Virus record (IMG/VR): IMGVR_UViG_3300030108_003432
Span: 1-30,399 of that record
Origin: a virus
DNA: 30,399 nucleotides
Strand: one strand, 5' to 3'
The notes below the pieces were generated by a model. The model saw nothing but the letters and a program-made list of their open reading frames with translations, ran no database searches and was not told where the DNA came from. A program made the translations under genes and the position numbers. The number at the start of each line of letters is the position of its first letter. Position 1 is the stretch's first letter. Shown one piece after another: positions 21,010 to 29,356 of the stretch.

Positions 21010-21239
21010 TGGCAAAAGCACCGAAAAAAACGTCTACTAAAAAAGAACCCGCTCGTAGACGTACAAGGGCAAAAAAAGCTGATGGCACGTTTAAGGCGGA
21101 TGACCCAGCCACGCCAGATATTAATGAAGCTTTTGTGCCGATAGAACCCGATCAGTCCTTTAGAGAAGCACAACGTGCTAAACCTGCTGGTGTTCGGTCT
21201 AGTTATAGACGCTTAGGCGGTAAATTAGTCTCTAATTAG
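21009..21239 (+). CDS. Small basic protein, 76 residues
   Basis: The first third is a K/R/P/T-rich tail (K-A-P-K-K-T-S-T-K-K). The middle G-T-F-K-A-D-D-P-A-T-P-D-I-N-E-A-F-V-P resembles a motif near the C-terminus of short phage proteins preceding the portal. It is coupled to the preceding peptide by TAATG. There is no membrane segment or enzyme motif. A virion or DNA-condensing role is possible. Confidence 0.55.
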   Translation: MAKAPKKTSTKKEPARRRTRAKKADGTFKADDPATPDINEAFVPIEPDQSFREAQRAKPAGVRSSYRRLGGKLVSN

Positions 21240-21250
21240 AGGATAAGTGT

Positions 21251-22879
21251 ATGCCAACAGATGCACAATCTTATATAAAAAGATACGAAGAATTACGTAG
21301 TGACAGACGTAATTGGGAGCATCATTGGCAAGAAGTTGCTGAAGTAATTTTGCCCCGCCGTACTGATATTGTAGGATCACGTACACCCGGCGATAAACGA
21401 AATCTTAAAGCAATTGACAGTACAGGTATAATTGCTAATGAGCTTCTAGCGGCAGGTTTGCATGGTATGATGACTAATCCTGCATCTAAATGGTTTACCC
21501 TGCGTTTATCTAATCAGGCTTTAAACCAAGAAGCAGCGGTTAAAATGTGGCTTGAAAGTGTAGAACGTATTATATATGAAGAACTGTCGTCTTCTGAATC
21601 TAGCTTTTCAAGCCACATACATGAACTGTACTTAGACTTATCTGCATTTGGCACAGCGGTAATGTTTATTGGTGAAAGCGATCAGACTAAAGACCTTATG
21701 TTTACAGCTTTACCATTAAAAGAGTGTTATGTGTCTGAAAATTCTGATGGTCGAATTGATACTCTTTATCGCAAATTTGAACTTTCGGTTAGGCAAATTG
21801 TTCAAAAATTTGGTGATAAAGAAGATGACGTTGGTAAAGAAGTGTTAGAGTGTTATAATAATGACAAACTCGAAGACAAGTTTGAAATTATTCATGCTAT
21901 CTTTCCTAGATATGATTATGATAAACGTAAAAAAACTCGACAAAATAAACCCATTGCCTCTGTGTATGTATTGTGTAAATCTGAAATGATACTTGATGAA
22001 GGCGGGTTTGAGGAATCCCCTATTTTAGCTCCACGATGGTCTAAAGCTAGTGGTGAAGTTTATGGGCGTGGTCCTGGAATGGCTACATTGCCAGATGTTA
22101 AAATGCTTCAACAGATGAGCAAGACTATATTAAAAGCAGCGCAAAAGATAGTTGACCCTCCTTTACAGCTTGAAGACGACAGTGTTATGCTACCAGTGCG
22201 TACAATTCCTGGCGGTCTTAATTACCGTAGATCGGGATCTGACCCAATTCAGCCTTTAGCTACAGGGGGTAATATCCCTATCGGCCTTGAGATGATGCAA
22301 GATGTGCGTTTACGAATTCGTGAAGGGTTTTTCCTGGACCAATTGTCACTTCAACAAGGTCCTCAAATGACGGCTACAGAAGTATTACAAAGAACGGAAG
22401 AAAAATTACGGTTACTTGGGCCAGTAATGGGAAGGCTTCAAAGTGAGTTGCTTTCACCATTGATTAATAGAGTATTTGGCCTATTAGGCAGACAAAATAA
22501 GCTACCACCAATTCCAGAAGAGCTACAAGATCAAAGTTACACAATAGAATTCGTATCTCCCTTAGCTCGTGCACAGAGACAAGTTGAGGCTAACAGTCTT
22601 TTGCGAGTATTTGAGATCGGATCAACAGTAATTCAAATGCAACCTGAGTCCGGACGTGTATTTAAAGGTGAGGACACGATGCGGTGGCTTTCAGACTTAT
22701 TTGGCATACCAATGTCAATTCTAGAGTCACGGCAGGAAACGGCGGACCGTCGATCAGCTGAGCAACAACAAGCGCAAATGGCGCAACAGATGGCTATGGT
22801 TGAACAAGGTGCAAATGTCCTTAATAAGGCGGCCCCAGCAGTAGATGTCCTTAACCAAGCTACAGCAGCGGAAACGTGA
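21251..22879 (+). CDS. Portal / head-to-tail connector protein
   Basis: This 542-residue T7 gp8-like connector would form the dodecameric vertex through which DNA enters and leaves and to which the tail attaches. Family features include the opening Y-E-E-L-R-S-D-R-R-N-W-E-H-H-W-Q-E, A-A-G-L-H-G-M-M-T-N-P-A-S-K-W-F near residues 68-83, and Y-G-R-G-P-G-M-A-T-L-P-D near 273-284. M-T-A-T-E-V-L-Q-R-T-E-E-K near 376 and a Gln-rich C-terminus follow. AGGATAAGTG lies before the ATG. It supports the podovirus-like assignment of the whole window. The end overlaps the Bbp19-like gene by 35 bases. Confidence 0.92.
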   Translation: MPTDAQSYIKRYEELRSDRRNWEHHWQEVAEVILPRRTDIVGSRTPGDKRNLKAIDSTGIIANELLAAGLHGMMTNPASKWFTLRLSNQALNQEAAVKMWLESVERIIYEELSSSESSFSSHIHELYLDLSAFGTAVMFIGESDQTKDLMFTALPLKECYVSENSDGRIDTLYRKFELSVRQIVQKFGDKEDDVGKEVLECYNNDKLEDKFEIIHAIFPRYDYDKRKKTRQNKPIASVYVLCKSEMILDEGGFEESPILAPRWSKASGEVYGRGPGMATLPDVKMLQQMSKTILKAAQKIVDPPLQLEDDSVMLPVRTIPGGLNYRRSGSDPIQPLATGGNIPIGLEMMQDVRLRIREGFFLDQLSLQQGPQMTATEVLQRTEEKLRLLGPVMGRLQSELLSPLINRVFGLLGRQNKLPPIPEELQDQSYTIEFVSPLARAQRQVEANSLLRVFEIGSTVIQMQPESGRVFKGEDTMRWLSDLFGIPMSILESRQETADRRSAEQQQAQMAQQMAMVEQGANVLNKAAPAVDVLNQATAAET

Positions 22880-23099
22880 TTTTAAAATAACTTTCGGCAG
22901 CGAAGAGGGTAAACGTGTATTAAATTATTTAATACGCGCAAACCACATACTAGAACCTACCTTTTCTGTAGATGCAATTCAATCTGCTTTTAATGAAGGG
23001 CGCAGAAATGCGGTTCTTGAGATAATGTCTGTTTTACATTATCGGCCAGACGATTTTTTACAACTTGCCAGTAATGTAGAGGAGAACAAAGATGAGTGA
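22845..23099 (+). CDS. Bbp19-like small virion assembly protein
   Basis: This 84-residue protein has F-K-I-T-F-G-S-E-E-G-K-R-V-L-N-Y-L, then S-A-F-N-E-G-R-R-N-A-V-L-E-I-M-S-V-L, the pattern I know as the Bbp19-like phage domain, usually encoded between portal and scaffold. The start overlaps the portal gene by 35 bases in another frame. Its stop overlaps the scaffold start by eight bases. The exact role is not known; capsid assembly is inferred from position. Confidence 0.72.
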   Translation: MSLTKLQQRKRDFKITFGSEEGKRVLNYLIRANHILEPTFSVDAIQSAFNEGRRNAVLEIMSVLHYRPDDFLQLASNVEENKDE

Positions 23100-23925
23100 A
23101 GAAGCACCCGTAGAAGAAACAGCCGTAGAAGAAGCACCCGCACCCGTTGTTGAAAGTGCACCTGTTGAAACAACTCCTGATGATTGGAAGCAATCCTTAT
23201 CAGAGGAAGTGCGAGATCATGCATCTCTTAAAAAGTATACTTCTGTAGAAAATCTTGCAAAAGGGTATATTAACGCTTCATCAATGCTTGGAAAAGACAA
23301 ATTAGTAAAACCCTCAAGTGATGATGAGTGGAATGATTTTTATAACGATATGGGACGACCAGAGAGTCACGAAGGGTATAAATTTACGTATGCGGCTGAA
23401 GTTCCTGAGGGGCTACAGGGCTACGTTGAAGGTAGGGTTGAGTCTTTTAAAGAAAGCGCTCATAAGCTTGGTCTTACTAGTCAACAAGCAGACGGACTAT
23501 ATACATGGTATATGGAAGGTAACGTTAATAATGCAAAACAGCTTGAAGAACAAGCTGTTGAGCTTGAGCAACAAGCCGAGTACGAACTAAAAAAAGAGTG
23601 GGGGCCTGCGTATGAAGAAAAAATTACGCAGTCTCAGGCTGCGTTAAGTCAATTTGCTTCGCCTGAGTTTGTAGATTATCTTGAAAAGACTCAATTAGGG
23701 AACAATCCACATATGATTCGAGCTTTTGCAAAGATTGCTGAAGGTATGATGGAAGATGGCCAAATTATGGGAGTCGAGTCTACACAACCTACTGTAGCTC
23801 AAATAGACAACGATATTAGCGCTGTTATGGCAAATCCTGCTTATTGGGACGCTGATTCTCTTGAAAGACCTAAATTGGTAGCTAAGGTTCACGAGTTAAT
23901 TCAATTAAAAGAGGCATCAGAATAA
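23092..23925 (+). CDS. Capsid scaffolding protein
   Basis: This 277-residue protein has an acidic, Pro/Ala/Val/Glu-rich N-terminus (1-30), a central part with D-D-W-K-Q-S-L and S-V-E-N-L-A-K-G-Y, and long helical coiled segments (about 120-185, E-E-Q-A-V-E-L-E-Q-Q-A-E). This composition and its place between portal and major capsid protein match the T7 gp9-type scaffold that shapes the procapsid and leaves before DNA packaging. GAGGAG nine bases before ATG decides the start. It is followed by the strong promoter at 23926-23955. Confidence 0.82.
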   Translation: MSEEAPVEETAVEEAPAPVVESAPVETTPDDWKQSLSEEVRDHASLKKYTSVENLAKGYINASSMLGKDKLVKPSSDDEWNDFYNDMGRPESHEGYKFTYAAEVPEGLQGYVEGRVESFKESAHKLGLTSQQADGLYTWYMEGNVNNAKQLEEQAVELEQQAEYELKKEWGPAYEEKITQSQAALSQFASPEFVDYLEKTQLGNNPHMIRAFAKIAEGMMEDGQIMGVESTQPTVAQIDNDISAVMANPAYWDADSLERPKLVAKVHELIQLKEASE

Positions 23926-23955
23926 TTGACACGTGGTTGCTTAATAGGTTATAAT
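23926..23955 (+). promoter_or_regulatory. Consensus promoter and leader of the major capsid gene
   Basis: TTGACA (23926-23931) and TATAAT (23950-23955) are both perfect consensus, 18 bases apart, starting one base after the scaffold stop. The transcript would begin near 23962, giving a leader of about 117 bases before the capsid ATG. In that leader, 23976-24002 can fold (ACGG...CCGT outer, CGAAT/ATTCG inner). The site gives the capsid gene an extra dose of transcript. Confidence 0.8.
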
Positions 23956-24078
23956 CCTTGCGAAAGTGGCGTAAAACGGACACCGAATAAATATTCGCCC
24001 GTATAGCCCACTCCAAAGAGGCCGGACTTCCGATACCCTCAATGGACTAGTGAAAACTTTCAAAACGGGAAATGACAA

Positions 24079-24963
24079 ATGAGCCTTGAGATTACTACAG
24101 CCTTTGTCGAGCAGTACCGTGGAAACGTTGAACACTTGGCCCAACAAAAGGGTTCGCGTCTTCGTTCCTCTGTATCTGTCGAGACTGTTACAGGCAAAAA
24201 TGCGTTCTTTGAGCAAATTGGTAGTACTTCTGCCAGAGTTCGCGCTAGCCGCCATTCTGACACTCCTAGAATGGACACCCCTCATGCGAGACGTCGGGTA
24301 AGTCTAATCGATTATGATTGGGCCGACCTTATTGATCGCGAAGACCAAGTGCGTATGCTTATTGATCCTACCTCTCCGTATGCTGAAGCTGCTTCTAACG
24401 CGATGGGTCGTGCAATGGACGACGTTATCATCACCGCAGCAGACGCTACAGCTTTTACCGGAGTAGATGGGTCTACTAGCACTGCATTTGACACATCCGG
24501 TATGGTTGTTGATGTTCAAGTTGGCATTAGCCCTGCCGCAGATACTGGTCTTAATGTAGGTAAACTTCGTGCCGCAAAAGAAAAGCTCGATGCTAACGAA
24601 GTTGATGACATGGACAGGTACGTCGTCCTAAATGCTAAGCAAATGAATAATTTGCTTGCAGAAACTGAGATCACGAGCAGCGACTTTAATACCGTCAAAG
24701 CTCTTGTTCAAGGAGAAGTTAATACCTTTATGGGATTTAACTTTATTCGGTCAGAGCGTATCGGAGTTGATAGTAACTCTGATCACAAAGTGCTGTTTTA
24801 TGCCAAATCAGGCATCAAACTTGGTATTGGGGCCGAACCAGTTGCGCGAATCAGCGAGCGTGACGACAAAAACTATGCCACTCAGGTTTTCTATTCTATG
24901 GCTATCGGGGCAACTCGCATGGAAGAGAAAAAAGTTGGCTATATTGAATGCGACCCGAGCTAA
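24079..24963 (+). CDS. Major capsid protein
   Basis: This 294-residue protein forms the icosahedral shell. Recognisable blocks are S-L-E-I-T-T-A-F-V-E-Q-Y at the start, D-Y-D-W-A-D-L-I-D-R-E-D-Q (76-88) and A-M-D-D-V-I-I-T-A-A near 113. N-A-K-Q-M-N-N-L-L lies in the middle, and F-Y-S-M-A-I-G-A-T-R-M-E-E-K-K-V appears near the C-terminus. This is the Phage_capsid_2 type (HK97 fold) found in many marine podoviruses. GGGAAA lies before the ATG, and a dedicated promoter lies upstream. Codon choice is more C/G-rich than its neighbours, as usual for a highly expressed gene. Confidence 0.9.
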   Translation: MSLEITTAFVEQYRGNVEHLAQQKGSRLRSSVSVETVTGKNAFFEQIGSTSARVRASRHSDTPRMDTPHARRRVSLIDYDWADLIDREDQVRMLIDPTSPYAEAASNAMGRAMDDVIITAADATAFTGVDGSTSTAFDTSGMVVDVQVGISPAADTGLNVGKLRAAKEKLDANEVDDMDRYVVLNAKQMNNLLAETEITSSDFNTVKALVQGEVNTFMGFNFIRSERIGVDSNSDHKVLFYAKSGIKLGIGAEPVARISERDDKNYATQVFYSMAIGATRMEEKKVGYIECDPS

Positions 24964-24976
24964 GGAGGGATGACTG

Positions 24977-25480
24977 ATGGCGAACGTTAACACAACCCTC
25001 GTTTCGAACTTTATTTCTGCTACGGGCGTACCAGCTGCAGCACAGGAGCTACACGGATCAATGCGTGTAGCTTGCGGCACAATTGCTCTTGCGGCGGGTG
25101 ACCTGTCCGCAGGTGATACGGTTATGTTGGCTCCAATCCCAACTAACGCAGCTGTTGTGTCGATCAAGATTTTCAACGATGATCTTGACTCTGGCTCAAC
25201 TGTAACTATGCATGTTGGTCTTTACACGGACGACGGCAACGTTACGGCGAAAGATGTTGATTGCTATGCTAGTGCAACAACTGATCTTCGTGCTGCGGTA
25301 ACGGTAGGTACCGAAGTAGCTTTTGAAGCACGAAACATCAACCTAATGGGCCAAAAAGTCTGGCAAGATGCTGGTGACAGCAGCGACCCAGGTGGGCATT
25401 ATCTTATTGGCATTGAAACCGATGCTGCTGGTGATACTGCTGGTGATCTTTCGTTTTTGATTACCTACGTGGTCGACTAA
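24977..25480 (+). CDS. Capsid decoration-like protein
   Basis: This 167-residue beta-rich protein directly follows the major capsid protein and has the strongest ribosome site in the window (AAGGAGG nine bases before ATG). Segments such as V-S-I-K-I-F-N-D-D-L-D-S-G-S-T-V-T-M-H-V-G-L-Y look like an exposed beta-sandwich. High expression and its place suggest a head decoration or stabilising protein. A hairpin terminator follows. I do not recognise a specific family. Confidence 0.6.
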   Translation: MANVNTTLVSNFISATGVPAAAQELHGSMRVACGTIALAAGDLSAGDTVMLAPIPTNAAVVSIKIFNDDLDSGSTVTMHVGLYTDDGNVTAKDVDCYASATTDLRAAVTVGTEVAFEARNINLMGQKVWQDAGDSSDPGGHYLIGIETDAAGDTAGDLSFLITYVVD

Positions 25481-25486
25481 TAGAGC

Positions 25487-25516
25487 ATGGGGGAAGGGTT
25501 AGTGCCTTTCCCCCAT
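25487..25516 (+). terminator. Hairpin terminator after capsid genes
   Basis: ATGGGGGAA (25487-25495) pairs with TTCCCCCAT (25508-25516), nine perfect pairs with a 12-base loop. It lies between the decoration-like gene and the tail tubular gene. Only a weak U-rich stretch follows (ATCTATA), so partial read-through into the tail genes is expected. Confidence 0.68.
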
Positions 25517-25535
25517 ATCTATAGGAGGGTGCTAC

Positions 25536-26135
25536 ATGGCTTTAGCTACTTCAAACGTTGAAATATGCAATTTAGCTTTAACAAAATTAGGTGAAGACCC
25601 TATTACAGCCTTGACTGAAGACAGCAAGGCTGGTCGTTTATCTAATTTACACTTTGCTCGTCTACGTAATGTAGTTCTACGTTCACATACTTGGAATTTT
25701 GCTGTAAAACGAGCTTCACTAGCTCAGAGTACAATTGCTCCAGAGTATAGATTTACAGCAAAATATGCTTTGCCAGACGACTTTTTACGAATCATAGACT
25801 GTAATCTACTTAATGACGTTAGTTGGAAAATTGAGGGCAAGTTTTTAGTATGTGATGCAGATACTGTTAAGATACGGTACATTGCTCAAATAGAAGACCC
25901 TGGCCAATTTGATGAATTATTTATCGAAACGTTAGCTGCTCGTATAGCTGCTGAGTTAGCTATTCCGTTAGCTGATAACGTTAATCTATCTGACTTTATG
26001 GAGCAAAGGTATCAGCGTAAGTTACGAGAAGCAAGGACAGCTGATGCTACCGAAGGCAACCCAGAGTTTTTAGAAGCTTCTACATGGTTAGACTCAAGAG
26101 TTGCTTACAATTCTCCTTATCCATTTGAAAATTAA
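25536..26135 (+). CDS. Tail tubular protein A (T7 gp11-like adaptor)
   Basis: This 199-residue adaptor sits between portal and nozzle. The start E-I-C-N-L-A-L-T-K-L-G-E and the block L-R-S-H-T-W-N-F-A-V-K-R-A with Y-A-L-P-D-D-F-L-R-I are characteristic of gp11-like tubular proteins. F-I-E-T-L-A-A-R-I-A-A-E-L-A and a C-terminal Y-N-S-P-Y-P-F follow. AGGAGGG lies before the ATG, and its stop overlaps the next start (TAATG). Confidence 0.88.
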   Translation: MALATSNVEICNLALTKLGEDPITALTEDSKAGRLSNLHFARLRNVVLRSHTWNFAVKRASLAQSTIAPEYRFTAKYALPDDFLRIIDCNLLNDVSWKIEGKFLVCDADTVKIRYIAQIEDPGQFDELFIETLAARIAAELAIPLADNVNLSDFMEQRYQRKLREARTADATEGNPEFLEASTWLDSRVAYNSPYPFEN

Positions 26136-28858
26136 TGGCTCGTACAAAATACATTCAAACTAATTTCACTGCCGGGGAGCTTTCGCCTCGTTTAGACGCT
26201 CGCATTGATCTTTCTAAATATCAAAATGGGTCTAAAACATTAAATAATATGTTTGTATTCCCTCACGGAGGTACTCAAAGAAGAGGTGGCACCAAATTTA
26301 TAACTCAAACAAAAACGGCGGCTGATAAAGTTAGGTTGGTACCTTTTGAATTTAGTACTACCCAAGCTTATGTATTAGAATTTGGAGATGAGTACGTTCG
26401 TTTCTATAGAGATAATGGAGCTATTTTAGAAGCCGCTAAAACTATTACCGGTATTACCCAAGCTAACCCAGCAGTAGTAACCAGTAATTCTCATGGGTAT
26501 AGTAATGGGGATTGGGTGTATGTTTCTGCTGTTGTAGGAATGACAGAAGTAAACGGCTCTTACTATATAGTTGCCGGCAAAACTACAAATACATTTCAGT
26601 TAACTGATTTAGATGGTAACAATGTAAATTCTTCTGCTTTTACCGCATATAGTTCAGGTGGCACGGCTGAAAGAGTATATACTGTAACTACGCCTTGGGA
26701 CAAAGATGATTTATTTGAATTATCTTTTACTCAATCTGCTGACATTTTATACGTAGTGCATCCAAACTATTCTCCTAGGCAAGTATCACGAACAGGCCAT
26801 ACGTCATGGACTGTTACAGAGTATGAGTTTATTGATGGGCCTTACCTAGCTGAAAATACTACGGATACTACTCTTGCTTTATCAGGCACCTCTGGCTCAG
26901 TTACGGTTACAGCATCTGCAGTTACTGGTATAAATGATGATGCGGGGTTTAGAGCAGCAGATGTTGGCAGGTTAATACGTTATACACATAGTGGAACAAC
27001 TACTTATTTAAAAGTTACAGCTTTTACCGATACTACTCATGTTACTGCTACAGTTACAGGGGTAAATTCTGGAGGAACGTCAGGAGTTACAACTTGGCGA
27101 TTAGGATATTATTATACTAATAACCAACCAAGCACAGTTGCTTTTTATGAACAACGACTAGTATTTGGTGGGTCAAATGATTTTCCACAATTAATGGTGT
27201 TTAGTGCAAGTGGAGATTATACAAATCACACTCCTGGGACCGCCGCCGATGACCCTATGGTGTATACAATTGCAACAGACCAAGTAAATGTTATTCGTTG
27301 GCTTAACCCCGGTTTGGTGTTGGTTGTTGGCACTGTAGGCGGCGAATTTGTAGTGTCTGCTTCTAGTCAAGATGAAGCTTTAACTCCAACTAATATTAGG
27401 GTTATACGACAAACTACATATGGGTCTGCGGCTATTTCAGCTTTGCGCGTGTCTAATGTTGTGCTATTTGTTCAACGTGCTAAACGTAAAATAAGGGAGT
27501 TTGTGTATCGTTTTGAATCTGATACATACGTTGCCCCAGATTTAACTTTGCTTGCAGAGCACATTACATCGACAGGTATGGTCCAAATCGCGTATCAACA
27601 GGAACCAGATTCTATTTTATGGGCTTGTCTAACAGATGGTACATTATTAGGGTTAACGTATCAAAGAGATCAAGAGGTAGTAGCTTGGCATTCTCATACT
27701 ATAGGCGGTGTGTCAGATGCAGCCGGTACAAAAGCTCAAGTTGAGTCTATCGCTGTTATTCCTACAACCGCTACGGATGGTGCTGGTAGGGATCAATTAT
27801 GGTTGTCGGTTAAACGTCTTGTAAACGGTAATACCTATAGGTACATTGAAATATTGCAACCAGGGCTAGAAGTAGAAGATTCTCAAGAAGATGCGTTTTT
27901 TGTAGACAGTGGGCTTACCCTAGATTCTCCTAAGACTATTACTGCTGCTACTAAAGCGAAACCTGTTGTGATAACATCATCCTCGCATGGGTTTTCTGAC
28001 GGGGATTTAGTAGACATACGTAATATAGAGGGGATGATTGAATTAAATAACAAACGTTTTGTAGTAATAGAGTCAACTACAAATACTTTTGAAATAATGG
28101 CTCAGTCTAAAACAACAGTAACTGCCGCTACCAAAGCAAATCCATGCGTAATAACCTCTGCTTCTCATGGACTATCAACCGGCGATGAGATAGGGTTTCT
28201 AAATGTAGGCGGTATGACTCAACTTAATGGCAATGGATATACGGTTACAAAAATATCTGACGACACTTTTTCTATTGGTGTTGACTCCTCCGGATATGGT
28301 ACTTTTACAAGTGGTGGTGATATACATTTAAATACTGATGGTAGTGCGTTTACAACGTATGTATCTGGCGGTAAAGCGCGAGAAGCTGTTAGTACTATTA
28401 GTGGGTTAGATCACTTAGAAGGGCAGTCTCTCTCTGTGCTTGGCAATGGGGCAGTGCAAGCAAACCAAACGGTATCGTCTGGATCGATCACGTTATCTAC
28501 CAGAGCAAGCATAGTGCATATGGGGCTACCTTATACTAGTACTCTTGTAACCATGAATTTAGAAGCTGCAGCTAATGATGGAACCGCACAAAGTCGAACA
28601 AAAAGAATACATGAGGTATTTGTTAGATTTTATCGTTCTTTAGGTGTTAAAGTTGGTTCTGAAAGTGGGGATTTAGACATAGTACCTTTTAGGGATAGCT
28701 CCGATTTAATGGACAGACCCCCCGCTTTGTTTACAGGTGAGAAAAAAGTAGCTTTTCCAAAAGGGTATGAGACTGAAGGTAGAGTAAAAATCACACAAGA
28801 TCAACCTTTACCAATGACTATATTAGCCATAGTTATGCATGTTAAGACAAACGAGTAG
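26135..28858 (+). CDS. Tail tubular protein B (T7 gp12-like nozzle) with FCCH-like repeats
   Basis: This 907-residue nozzle protein opens F-T-A-G-E-L-S-P-R-L-D-A-R-I-D-L-S-K-Y and F-P-H-G-G-T-Q-R-R-G-G-T-K, the usual gp12-type start. It carries three copies of a beta-rich domain of the ubiquitin-activating-enzyme FCCH-like type, each with an A-x-P...T-S-x-S-H-G-x-S-x-G-D core: about 101-180, 601-659, and 660-732. The third copy appears inserted inside the second, whose closing segment (N-T-D-G-S-A-F-T-T-Y-V-S-G-G) appears only after it, at 733-746. Such domains are common in phage tail proteins and probably decorate the nozzle. Confidence 0.85.
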   Translation: MARTKYIQTNFTAGELSPRLDARIDLSKYQNGSKTLNNMFVFPHGGTQRRGGTKFITQTKTAADKVRLVPFEFSTTQAYVLEFGDEYVRFYRDNGAILEAAKTITGITQANPAVVTSNSHGYSNGDWVYVSAVVGMTEVNGSYYIVAGKTTNTFQLTDLDGNNVNSSAFTAYSSGGTAERVYTVTTPWDKDDLFELSFTQSADILYVVHPNYSPRQVSRTGHTSWTVTEYEFIDGPYLAENTTDTTLALSGTSGSVTVTASAVTGINDDAGFRAADVGRLIRYTHSGTTTYLKVTAFTDTTHVTATVTGVNSGGTSGVTTWRLGYYYTNNQPSTVAFYEQRLVFGGSNDFPQLMVFSASGDYTNHTPGTAADDPMVYTIATDQVNVIRWLNPGLVLVVGTVGGEFVVSASSQDEALTPTNIRVIRQTTYGSAAISALRVSNVVLFVQRAKRKIREFVYRFESDTYVAPDLTLLAEHITSTGMVQIAYQQEPDSILWACLTDGTLLGLTYQRDQEVVAWHSHTIGGVSDAAGTKAQVESIAVIPTTATDGAGRDQLWLSVKRLVNGNTYRYIEILQPGLEVEDSQEDAFFVDSGLTLDSPKTITAATKAKPVVITSSSHGFSDGDLVDIRNIEGMIELNNKRFVVIESTTNTFEIMAQSKTTVTAATKANPCVITSASHGLSTGDEIGFLNVGGMTQLNGNGYTVTKISDDTFSIGVDSSGYGTFTSGGDIHLNTDGSAFTTYVSGGKAREAVSTISGLDHLEGQSLSVLGNGAVQANQTVSSGSITLSTRASIVHMGLPYTSTLVTMNLEAAANDGTAQSRTKRIHEVFVRFYRSLGVKVGSESGDLDIVPFRDSSDLMDRPPALFTGEKKVAFPKGYETEGRVKITQDQPLPMTILAIVMHVKTNE

Positions 28859-28866
28859 GTGGTAAT

Positions 28867-29343
28867 ATGTGTTTAGGCCCAGAGGCACTGGCAACAGCAG
28901 CATTAGTTTCAGCAGTTAGTGGGTCTGCTGTATCGGCATATGGTATGTATCAGCAAGGTCAAGCTGCTAAAAAGTCTGCTGCTTATAACGCTGCTATTCA
29001 ACGCAATCAGGCAATCGCAGCGCGTCAAAAAGCGGACTTTGATGCTAGACGAAAGCGGTCAGAAGTAGAAACACTCCTAGCGCGACAACGATCAGGATTT
29101 GCAAAAGGTGGCGTAGCGTTAGAAGGTACGCCATTAGAGGTGCTAGAGGCTACGGCAGAAGCTGGCGAGCTTGACGCTCAAGCTATTATATATGGTGGTG
29201 AAGTAGGCGCAACCGGGTATGAGTCACAAGCAGAACTTTCACAACTAACAGGTCAACAAGCTGCTCAAGCAGGTATGGTTGGCGCTGGTTCAACGCTACT
29301 AACGGGCGCTGGCAAGGCCGGGTTAGCATATAGTAAGATATAA
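28867..29343 (+). CDS. Internal virion protein (gp14-like)
   Basis: This 158-residue Ala-rich protein has a hydrophobic N-terminus (A-L-A-T-A-A-L-V-S-A-V-S-G-S-A-V-S-A), a helical middle with Y-N-A-A-I-Q-R-N-Q-A-I-A-A-R and R-R-K-R-S-E-V-E-T-L-L-A-R-Q-R-S-G-F-A. It then has G-V-A-L-E-G-T-P-L-E-V-L and a glycine-rich hydrophobic end. This matches the small internal core proteins ejected into the host envelope by podoviruses. GTGGTAAT lies upstream of the ATG. The gp14-type call rests on this pattern and gene order. Confidence 0.75.
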   Translation: MCLGPEALATAALVSAVSGSAVSAYGMYQQGQAAKKSAAYNAAIQRNQAIAARQKADFDARRKRSEVETLLARQRSGFAKGGVALEGTPLEVLEATAEAGELDAQAIIYGGEVGATGYESQAELSQLTGQQAAQAGMVGAGSTLLTGAGKAGLAYSKI

Positions 29344-29356
29344 TAAGGAATTTAAA

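Noticed and set aside
20910-21173. - strand frames rich in Phe/Leu opposite the small basic proteins
   Set aside because: They are the complement of Lys/Arg-rich codons; the + strand genes have family patterns and coupled starts.
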